A stretch of DNA of 64,000 nt from Phoronis australis (Eukaryota; Phoronida; Phoronidae). Position 1 is the stretch's first letter. The number at the start of each line of letters is the position of its first letter. The stretch lies in NCBI GenBank assembly GCA_002633005.1, contig NMRA01000261.1:372001-436000 (forward strand). The letters are read 5' to 3'. The translations under genes and the position numbers were made by a program. Shown here piece by piece: positions 34,301 through 46,300 of this stretch. The notes under the pieces were generated by a model. That model made no database searches. It was not told the origin of the DNA and saw only the letters and a list, made by a program, of their open reading frames with translations.

Positions 34301-37300
34301 TATGTGTATGCATGTTCAGTCAATGCAACAAAGTCTTTTCCAAAATACTCAGTTCGTGGTATAAGCACATTCCCAAATTTCCACTATTCCACCCAAGGAA
34401 TTCGCATGTGGAAATCATTCAATGTAGGTGGTGGTAAGTTCTTACAAATACTGAGAAAATGGGATACCTATTTCTCTAAAATACACTAACATCTCTAGAC
34501 ATGGCGGATTTTCAGCACCAAGAGTTAAGGTTGGCATTGTATCTAGTGAAGAGCCTCAACAAAAGTTCCCTTGTACCCAGCAAGGTTACTCGAAAGTTTT
34601 TGCTACAGACGCAGAACTAGGTCAGCATTTGGATGTGGGTAACCACACTGAACATTTACAGAGGGAAACCACGTATGACCACACCGCACGACAGTGGTCA
34701 GAAATGCTTTCAGATGCAAGAACCGGAGCGTCATTTGAGGCAGCCTCAGAGTACTATTTGGATGAGACGAATGCTGAAGCAATAGGTTAGGCATTGAAAG
34801 AAAGGTACTGAAAGGTCAACAAGATTTTCAGCAAAGGTTAAGAACTTTCTGACGAACATATTCGATGAAGGAGATAAGTCAGGTAAAAACGTTCACCCTC
34901 GTAAGTGCCAAAATGGAAAAAACATTACGAGAATCCACTGGGAAAGTGTTTACCTGTGATATTAAGTGAATCGCAGATTGGTGTATTTTTTCGAGGTTGT
35001 CTGCAGCAATGTTTATGACGATGCTATTTCTGCTGAAGATGCTGTTATGTCGTCAGATTTACTGAATTAAGTGGTACATGTAAATGAGCTCAACGTTTAG
35101 CCTAGTTTTGTAGCATACCAGTCAAAGATGTGTGTTATATGAAGTCGAGACCGTTACTTCTGTTTACTTCATGTCTGTCATGAACGAGTCATTAATAAAA
35201 TTGTCTCTCGTGAATTATTTTCTATTGACTGTGAATATGTACCTTTTTATATCACTGATGATCACACTGGCAGAAATATTCAGCGTTAGGGTGCCCGGGT
35301 GTGGGGGGAACACCAGATTTCTGGCGACTGGTGTCGACTAAAATTTGTAGCAACCAGCAGGGACGTTACAATATGAACCCAAAGATACAACGAATATTGA
35401 CAAGTTGAGGGATTTTTTACACTGAACACTAGGGGGCCATATCCAACTTGGGTGCCTTCCTTTGCCTGTGGCACGAAAAAGGAAGATAGAAAACAAGGCA
35501 GGGGTGAGTTCAGTAACTCTAGAACCTCTCTAAAATTTATCCAAAACCACGTGTTCTCATTTAAAATGCAGAGCAATATCTCGCAAAGTGTTGAAGGTCC
35601 TCGTGTTACTGCTCTTATTCTAGATGCGTCTTCAGTCTCCACGTAAACAAAAGCAGCGCCATCTATCATTTAGAACCACGCATGCCAGTTGATTTACGTT
35701 ACATATTTTTTGTAATAAGCAATAATCATCAATGACGTTTCAGAGAATGGTAATTAATAATGCTGTCTGCCTTTTCTCCAAAATACAAGGTTTTTATGTC
35801 GTGTTTCGCAAGCTAATTATATGTTCCAAGAGCCCCCTATTGGCAGCAGAGGCAACTGAGAACATGCAAAAGGACGAAGTGCAGTTCGTGTAATGCTTCG
35901 TACGCAAAAACTACATTAGAGGCAAGATTTTTTTTTTAGATTATGAACAGGTTAGGTGTGACTAAACAAATTATTATAAAGTCAATTTCAGGAAAGGTGC
36001 GTTATGGCTGGTACAGAGTGCCAAATTTGGCCGAAAATGGCTTCAGTGAAAACCTGAAAAATAGCCATTTTTGCCTCACAAATTCAAAACGTACAAATTT
36101 AAAAATGGATTTTAAAAGTTATGCCATTAAATTATTCAGCCACTGCCCTTTCAATTCGTATTATTCATTTGTTTTGACCTTACCACACATGCTAGTAAAA
36201 TGCATTCAAACATGCCTACTTCGATGCCCAATTTTGTTGCAAAATGGAGGTACAGGTCATAAAAAGAAAAATAATGAATAAAAATTCTTAGAAAGTGAGG
36301 TTTTTCTACATCTCAACAAACCAAACTCATGTGCTAAGTTTAAAAAAAATCGGTGATTTTGGGTATAGACTCTACCTGTTGGTTCTTATATGGAGTCACT
36401 CTTAAAATCCTAGAATATATTCCTAGCATAGGCCTACGTGTGATGATTTCATGCAAAAGGTCAATCGGTACATTTTAATTAAAAAACATTGAATTAGTAG
36501 CAAAAGATAAATATAGCTTAAATACTGCAAAAGTATGAATAATTCTGAATTGATATTTTAGTCACAACAAACAATTTAATACTAGAAATTCAGAGCATAC
36601 GTCCGTTACGTACGTCGGTCACATTAACTCAACTTATATCGAGCTGTCTGACAAAAAAATTCTTAGCAGATATCATCAAAAAATTAGTGTGTTGTACTTT
36701 GCAAACATTCTACTCGATCATCATATAAAACAAAAAATTGTAACGTAATGCAACTCGCAGAAAATTAACGTTAAAACATTTTAAAAAAATCAAATTCTCT
36801 CCATATGTCCGCCACACCCCTTTAAAGGCAATTTTCTCAGTCAGATTAAAAGATGACATGTGCTTTGAAAGCTATCAGTGAGGCCTATCAATTGATGTAT
36901 TAATCATTTTCCTTGGATGAACTTTTTTACAGTTGATCAAAATGTTGTCTGATTGTACGTCCGTCACAAATGGAATTGCCCTACTACCTTTTCTTTGATT
37001 TGATATGAAATGAATTTCGCATAATTGGTCTCAGAGTTGAAGATTGTGTTGACACGGTCTACTAGTATACCTCTAAGTTCGTCTTTTCCAATTCGGTGAG
37101 CCCTGTCGAGCTCTCAAGGTTTAACTTTTACTTTTAAAGACCCATCGGGTGTTTGAATGCTACTAGTAACCTCTGAATTTTCTTCATTCAAACCATAAAT
37201 ATGTATGCTATTCCTTCTTGAATACTGAGCAATGTTATTCACTTTTCCTTCAAGACACCACATTTTCCTTTTTAAGCTTAACCAGTACCGTAATCTTCCT

Positions 37301-40300
37301 TTAGTGTTAAAATCTTCTCATTTACAATAGTTTCACAGACTTTGCAGTTATCTTTGAACTTAGAAAATCTTTCCTCCAACTGATTTGCATCCATCTGTCT
37401 CATGGCTCAGTAAAGGGTTATTTACAAAAATTGAGTAATTCATGGTGGTTTTGAATGTTGACCTTTTCACCATCACAGCAGGTGTCCAGTTCTGGTAGTA
37501 ATAATGCCCTCAGTAACTTGCCATTGAATGCAGCTGTACTAGTCGTAGGACGGGCAAGTCCCACCACTGACATAAAAATTTCTCTAGAACACAAAATTCT
37601 TTTAAAACTCAAAACAAATTCAATACAGTCTCTAACACAAACTTGCCTCTGAGCAAAAACCTGTTTGTTCTTGTAACTTCTTTTGGAAAATATCTGAACT
37701 ATTGTAGGGAGCACATTTACACACGCCTTGAAAAGCCGCAGCACCCCCTTTTACTTTGACTTTTGTAATTTGCCTTTTAGGTACAAGTGACATTTCAAGT
37801 AGCCAGTTGTGTTTGGTGTGTGGTGACAAGGGTTCTGGCTTCCATTACTCGGTATATTCTTGTGAAGGTTGCAAAGGATTCTTCAAGAGGTGGGGACACT
37901 ATTGCATTGCTATAGTTTCAAAAATGATGGGCGTTGCATGTATTGGAATATCCTAAGTCAAGTATAATATTTAGTCTTTCACAGAGTAGTTAGCTTTATT
38001 AACTTAACTTTTGAGTCATTTCGTTTGTTGCATTATGTTTTCTGTATAATAGGATTCTCAATGTTCACTACAAACTGCTTAGTTGCTCTGAAGTGATGGT
38101 TTCCATATCTCTGTTCAACACTTTTGTTTCCATAGAACTGTTCAGAAGAATTTGACTTACAAGTGTAAAGCTGACAACAATTGTCCTATCAACCGCTATT
38201 CAAGGAATGCTTGCCAAGCATGCCGCTACGACAGGTGTTTAGTCGCTGGAATGAAGAAAGATGGTAAGATTTCGATGGAATTGCCCCATAGCACCAGTTA
38301 GTCCTATACTTTAAAAACATCTGCAATTCTTTCCCAAGTTTTTGCCAGTGTCCATGCCTATTCATAGGAGAGCTTCAGCATTCAGCCACTTGGGTAAAAA
38401 GTGACAAATTTCCACGGTTCTTATTGGTGATGGGAGGATAAAAAATTTAAAGACATTTCATAACAAAAACGTCATTTGCGAGTCATGTTGTGAGTCAAAT
38501 GTTAACCCACTTTTCTATCGGGGAAAATAACTTTGAAAATACCTGTCTGTTATCTGGCCTCTCAATGCCTTGGTTTTGGTCCCAAATATCAGCTTCATTC
38601 CCTTTTGAGAAACATTTGAAAAATCATACAAAATTCTCTTCATCTTGTCCAGAACTTCTCAAATGATCAAAAGTTCCTATCGAAGTCAGAATCTGAGCTC
38701 CACCGCATGCAGACACTGGGCACATTCAGTGTCGACCTTGCTGCCTCAATTTGAAGAACTGTCTTAGTTTATTGCAAGTGCATGGTATTGACCAAAGAAA
38801 GTCTTTGAGCGTAGTGTCTTGTTTCGCTACAAACGATACGTATCGTTCCCCTGGACTGGTAAAACCAAGAAATTTCCAACATCAGGATCTGATCTAGAAA
38901 CATGTTGCATTAAACTTGCCAAACAAGCCTTATGTGTCGGCACTCAATGCTGTGATAGAAAGTGTAGGTCAGAGCTTACTGTCACACAAAGGAATCCGCA
39001 CTTGAAAGTTAAATCTAATTTCTCTGAATGTCTATCGTTTTTCTCCTTTCGAAGTTTTTTGGTGATAGTATTTCATAACATAAGTCAAACACATCTGTTA
39101 AACGTCATTTGGAAATAGTATTTTTTAAATATCGGTTAGCGTCAAGTGTGCTGTTTGCAACATAATTGCTGGATTACATGAGCTTATCATATGAACCTAG
39201 ACAATTAGAGAGCTGGACTATGCAAACATTGGTTTGCCAACTCTCTTCCCTAGGTATCATTGTCAAAGACTGATAACGACATGGCTATAACCCGAGTTCC
39301 CGGCCACCGAAATTGGGAAACTCACCCCACAGCGTATGAGTGTAACGGTTATTCTAAGTGAAACCACAAGGATTTGATGGTGGTCACGGGGGGTTGGAAT
39401 TGGGGAGGGAATGAGGTTGGTGATGATGGGGGAAAAGAATTTTCACACATTTCAGAAGGTACACACACCTTTTGCCCCTAAGGTGAGCGAGCACCCTGTC
39501 TCTCTCGGGAGAGTCATGAAGAATGAAAACACTATGTTAGTATTTGCAGTTACCCACTAGGTGTCATTTCAAAAAGGCTTGTATAAAGTTTTTTGATTGG
39601 AAATTTTTATCTACTGACTAATTAATAAAGGATGGTATAAATTCTAATCATGCTTCATAATAACTAGTGGTTTCAGTCAGTAAGACTTGAATATATAACT
39701 TGGGAAGTGATCAACAGTCCAATGTTTTCATTGCCATTTATTCTGTTACAGGCTCTACTAAGGATTGTTTTTAAGCAGAAGCCACCAGTTACATTACTCA
39801 CATTTTTAATTAGATATGACCTTTTTAAATTGCATTCACTGGCTGTTCAGCTTACATTGGTAACTGTCGCTCTTCATATACCTTTGTTACTTTGTATTTT
39901 CAGCTGTGAGAGATGACAGGACACCTGGTGGTAAACACAGAAACAAGAGACAGCGAACTGATGTAGTTCCGGCTTACGAGGTTGAACCTTACAAAAATGA
40001 TCTAGCTCAGGCGTTGGTTGATGCTAAGCCTGATCTAATCCCAAACGCAGCTGGCTGTGGAGAACCTGCAATGACCGATTGTGGTAAAATGATTCAGGCT
40101 AACTTTATACGGGGTTCTTTGTAAAAGCTATTCAAGAGATTCTTGATTTTCTGTTTACGTAAACATAATATCTACTTTTGTAAAAGCAATTTTTTCTCTT
40201 ATGATTCAGAATTAGTTTTCACCATTTTGAGTTAAAATTCTCAGGTACATTTTACACCAGCTCTGTTTCAATTTTGGTTTAAGATTTTTTCATTTTAAGA

Positions 40301-43300
40301 TTTTTGTGTCCAACATTTGCTGTTATCGACGCAAATATTTACTTAACGCTAACGCATTGGTATAAAGAAGTGCCTATGAACACCAGTTATCTGCCAAAAA
40401 ATCTGTTGTTCAATTGTGACTGGTTAATCATTGCTTAGGTGCAGTGGAATTTTGAGAATCTATTTATAGTTTGGGATACACAAAAGAAAGTAGCCATCAA
40501 CTCTTCTGCCTCTAGAACCTTTTTGCAGGTCAGATCCACATGTTTTCTAGTGCCATATGTGGATTTAGACATCTGATGACAAGTTAATAATTATGTTTAC
40601 AAATATAAACATAAGTTAAGGAATCTTGAAGTGGGTTTGTGATTGAGATACCATGAAGAGGTTGCGTAAATTAAAAACTCTTGTCAAAAACATCGTTGGT
40701 TGAAATTGAAGTTGTTATGCTGAAGTTAGATAAGGTTTGAGGAACGGGCTGAATTTTATTCATAGGTACTTGAAATATTACCATTCATTCGTGTCCAAGC
40801 AAATAAGTATCAAGGGTTGACCAATAAACGTGACAAAACATGGTTTCTTAAAGTAAAACTTTTCAATTTTGGTGGTGGTTATTCAGCTGTTAACCTGAAT
40901 CGATACTGTGTAACATTGCTTTACACTGCTTCAAGACAAGATTTAAAAGTAGTGAACAGCTTATTATTTAAAATGACTTATTCTTATTAAAATGACATAG
41001 GCAAAAAATTGAATTTCAGGCCTCAAAAGCGAGGCCCCCTATATTAATATAGGGGCCCCACCGAAAGGGGGTCGAAGAGCCCCCTATATTAATATAGGGG
41101 GCCTCGCTTTTGAAGCCTGAAATTCAATTTTTTGCCTATGTCATTTTAATAAGAATAAGTCATTTTAAATAATAAGCTGTTAGTGTTAAAAATTTGCCAA
41201 CACATCAAGTTCATCAAATTAATGGCGATTTTATTATTACAGCAATTCTCCACTTTTCACACAAAATAAATTTTATAGTATATTTTCACAATAGTTGGGG
41301 TGTACGAAATAAACTAAAATTTTGCGATTGATGGGTATGCGAAATCAGACTAACCATGCATTGCCGCATGCAAATTTAGCGAAATAGGGCCTACCGGTTG
41401 GCAACATCATGGTATTAACAGTTAATTATGCTTCTTAGTCCTGTTCCAATGAGTTTAAGAGGTGTGTTTGATTAAAGATAGGGCTTTGCCTTGACATGTT
41501 CCCAGATGCAACACCAAGCGTGAGCGAATTAGTTGAGGCAAGAAATTGCCACCAAGTAGCCTGGTACTAAATATGTGGTGGACAAAACATTATTTTCCCA
41601 AATAATTTTGGGTGTGTGTAATGAGGTGAGTGCGAAATAATTTGGGAGTTACTGTAATGTTAAACATTGAATGCATTTGATTATCCTTAAGCCCGTTTTA
41701 CTTCATATTTAACTTGTCAGTGTCCTTGTTATGTGTTTATTTGCTGCTGTTTTTTTCCTCATTTTTAAGAGTTGCTTAATCCCAGTGAAGTTGAAATTAC
41801 CAACCTGATGAGTTTCGGCTACACAGAGTTGAAACTAATTATCCGATGGGCACGAAAAGTTCCAGGTGAGTAGCCCCAAGTAAGGTCTTTTTTATTAACT
41901 AAAGGATAACGTGATGAATGCACTGCTTTCCATGGTGGCGCTCAATAGACTCGGTCCACCATTCACTGACTTCATATTTTGAACAAGCATATCCTGACGA
42001 TTGCTGTGCACTCCATATGGTTGTTGCATACACTCTGCCCATCGTTTACACTAGAGTGAACACGGAGCATGAGGAGAAAAGTTATTCCCCATGTCTGCTG
42101 ACTCACAGGTGTGAGAGTGTCACCTAATGGCTGCGTTATACTGTACTCTTTAAAGTTGCTGGACCCAAGTTTGACAAATAAGATGGTTAACCAATTTTTG
42201 TATGTTATGTGTGGAAAAGAATCTTGAGTTTTAATACGGGTAAAAAGAATCACCAGATGCGTGTGTCTTTGAATTCTTGAACAATTATTGCTTAAACATT
42301 TGACCAATGTCCCTAGAATAGTCTGAAAGGTTGGCACTATAATGACTATGATCTTGGTGTTTGTGGAAAACATTCAAAACTCAGAAAACCAATAAAACCT
42401 AGTTTCTATTCCAAATAATTCAAAACCAATCAAAGATGGTAAAAAGGATCCAGGAAGTTTAACATCAAGGTGTTCAGTGTCTAGTTATGTTTTCAGGTTC
42501 ATAAACTCATTTGTTGTGGCTTGCATCATCTCTTGTCTAGTCAGTGCTTCATGCATCTAGAACTGGGGAAGTAGTGAATGGCAGTGTGAGAAAACACAGG
42601 AGGGTTGGAGATTTATGACTGTATTAGACAACACAGGAGGTGCGGGGAGTTAGGGCAGTATTGGAAAACAGAGGAGGGGCAGGGAGTTATGACAGCATTA
42701 GAAAACAATGGAGGGGGTGGGGGGCGGGGGTTGTGGGGCGGAGAGTTTAGTGCAAGTGTCAATTTTAGATTAGCACTTGTTTTTTGATGCTTTGTGAAAT
42801 GTTGGGACAACGTGAGATGATTTCTGATATCTATTGATTTCAGTACAGTGCATAGTTAAAAACCTTTTCTTTTTAACGACAGACTAGTTTCTTATCTTAC
42901 AAGTCACCAACATCATGCCAAGAATTGTATGATGACACTTGGCTTACCTCAAAATCCAACCGCTGCCTGGTGGTTTGGTAATTGGCACAATTATGTTGCA
43001 CACCCAGCAGAATTAATGAGGAACAAGATAAGGCAACATTGTACAAATGTTTTAGGTTGTAAAAGTCGCATTTCTTGTCCTATTTTCAAAATTCAAAAAC
43101 TTAATCACATGTACTTTTCACGAAATATGCAAAAATGCTATTTAAAAACTTTCAAAACAAAAATTGAAAACTACCACTGTCGCCCCAGTGTGTTTATGAT
43201 AGGTCTAATAATCTAGAGAAGGATAACATCAGTAGCTGGAGACAATATGATTGCCTGCATTTGCATAGTGTCCTTGATCTTTGCTGCCAATTCTGCGGTA

Positions 43301-46300
43301 CTCAAACCTGCCGAGTTGCCCAATCTTAACCAGTGAGAATGTCAAGGTAGGATTCTTTTCATGATGGTGAGATGTAACAGCTTGCTTCGTTTACTGTGCG
43401 ATGCCCCTCAGTGACCTCTATAGAGAACTGTAAAAAACTTGATTTTTGTTAAATTTATGCTGTTAATTTCAGGGTTTGTCGACTTGGATATAAACGATCA
43501 GATGAATTTACTGAAAGGTTCTTTTATGGAGCTAAATGTTTTCCGACTGTCCTACAGGTATAATAATTGATATTAATCTCTATCTTCTATTTGTATTCAT
43601 GCAAGAGAGTTGTTGTGGTTTCAGTGGTTCAACAGTAGTGTGAATTTTGTTTAAGGAGCTTGAATGACCACATCACTGTCCAGTCTAAGTAGAAAAATAG
43701 TGCAGGACTGTGTCTAAGTGGAAAAGTAGTGCAGAACTGTGTACATAGTACTGTACTCTTGAAACTATTTCCTCGTTTATTAACATATAACACATGTACA
43801 CAAATTGAAACCGAGCTGGGAAGCTAGAGACCCGATTTAAGGGTCTAGCAGTGGTATCCAGTGGGATTCGAACCCTGGACCTTGAGAATAGGAAGCAGAC
43901 ACTCAACCCAATAGGCCACACTGCCTCACCAGTCTATGTGGAAGGTTGTTCACAGCCTACAGAAGGCCCCTAGTTTTCACCATGTTAAAAAATTATGTTC
44001 TTTTCTTGCCTGTACAGCATTTGTTGAAAAGTTTTTGCTGTTTTGTCAGTGGTATTGATTTTTATAGTGTGTATTTAAATTTGATACAAAAGGTTATTCT
44101 CAATTTGATTCTTTTTGAATTTTATAAATCAGACATCTAATTGATTTTTTGAGTCTTTATTTTATGAACTCTTGCAAGGATTCATAAATGTCTACAACTG
44201 ATAGTTTAGTCTACCCATCAGTGGTATCAAAGCAATCACAAACATTCCTGTGACTTTTTGGAAAATATGAAGGACAGTTTACTTTGACAATGTCAATATT
44301 AAGTCATGTACCATGACTTGCACCATGACAGTAGACAGACCGTGTTCTTGTGGCATCAATTATTAGAATGGTATTTGTGTTCTCACCTCGTGAGGTCAGC
44401 CAAAACTTGCCGGGGGAGGTATGTCTGGTAATAACCAGCTCAGAAGAAAACAGTCGAAAAGGAAAATAGAAATGATCAGAGAAGTGCAGATTAGAAAAGA
44501 ATTGTCCATAAATCAGAAGAAAAACTGTTGGATATTTTTTCAAGACTACTGTATAAAATGCCAAATGTTTTTAAAGCTCAATTTTTTAGCAAAAATAATT
44601 CACTCCAAATAGTACAGTGAGGTGATGCCTGTTAATACTTCATTAAGTTGTTTTTATGCGCACCAGTGTTGTTAGTAGTTCAAAGATCATCTTTTCATAG
44701 CTTCTACTTTTCACATAGAAAAATGTGTGTGGGTATAATTACAGATTGGTGTAGGGCTATGTTAAAATAGCGTACCTGTTCATTTTCTACTTTAATTCAC
44801 CTTATTATGGTGCGTGCGAGTGCAAATGCCTCTTGATCTCTAATCATACTGGATGGTACAGTTTGATTGAGTCCATGATTTTTCTTTTCTCAAAGTGTGT
44901 TTCATAACTTCAGGTCAATGAATCACGTAAACAAGGTCAAGTTTTCAAACACTATTCTAATGTCCTGTGAAGAGGCGTCAGCACTTGGCTGGGGAGAAGA
45001 CTTGATCAGTTGCACGCTCAACTTCGTCAAAAGGTTGCAAGAGGTGTCTATCGACCACACAGAATTTTGTATTCTCAATTCGTTGGTCTTGACTTTTCCA
45101 GGTACATATCCTTGAGTGTGTGAATAGATAACACTACTATAAACCTGTTTTTAACACCATAAATAACTTGATTTAAGCCACTCATCATTGTAAAACTGGT
45201 CTCTAATAGTTCCTTTAATAATTTGTGTTTGGGGAATGTTAAGCATTCATCAGCACTGGAGGCCATGCTGGGTGTGTGTAATTATCCATTGGCGCATGCC
45301 AACCGATACAGCTTGGTCTTGAGTAATAACAAAATGCCATTTCTTTTGAAATCATCTCACCCCAAGTAGGGAACTATTTTAAAGAGGCCATTCTGTAGTG
45401 GAAAGTCACTGAATGCTTTTTGACACAAACTTCATTGAAAACACGACTGGACTTTTTCTTTGACAGCTTTATACTGACAAATTAAAACACTAGCTGTATA
45501 TAGAGACCGCATGTCTCATCATCAGGCAGTCATGAGTGAAATGAACATATATGAAGTTAAATAAATAGTAAAATACACCGTGACAGCAGGAAGAGGGGCA
45601 TACAAGCAGAGAGTGAAGAAAGGAGTTTGTTTTGACACTACGAACGAGTCTGTATTAAGCTGTATAAAAGTCCAGTAAGTTGTGTTTTCAATGAAGTTTG
45701 TGTAAACCAAGGGCTGCTACTGAACTATACTAATGCTTTTTGGCAGAAGGTTAGATCATCATGACAACTTTGAACTTGGTAGAGAGTGCTCCGTTTACTA
45801 GGAAACGTCTTCAATTCACTTGTACTGTTCACATGTACTGTTCACATGATATTTTACACTTATGGGCTTACTTTTGGTGGATGTACCCAATTAAGGAGGT
45901 GATACCTACAGTGTACAGCGCTCAACATAGGCGAAAATGCCCACTCAAAAATATGAGTGACAGAGCATAGTCTCTCATATTCCTGGAGTTGGACTCCTAA
46001 AAAGTAACAATCAACAAAAAAAAAAAACGCCGAACATCTGTTCTGCTTCCATTTGAGTGAGATCAATTTCCTACTTGTACTTTTTCTACTTGTATGTTTG
46101 AGTGTGTACTCGCAGCCCTAGCTTATTGGGCATGCCAAGCCAGGCTGTAATTATCTCTTACTGTTGAAATATTCATAAGTTCAAAAGTTGTATTTTATTG
46201 CGCTATTTGCTTTATGTTTGTTAAAATTGGTGCTCTTCCTAAAAACCGATAAATTTTGGAGATGACAATGGACATTGGGCAGTTTCACGGTGCACGTGTT

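Noticed and set aside
34046-34489. Intact 147-residue gene
   Set aside because: Its conserved blocks continue before and after in other frames, so it is part of a pseudogene.
35286-35669. 127-residue minus-strand ORF
   Set aside because: No recognisable domain, splice context or repeat support; probably chance.
43845-43925. Minus-strand tRNA gene
   Set aside because: A and B boxes are present but the arms do not pair into a cloverleaf, and the same body recurs at 1515 and 12718, so it is a SINE.
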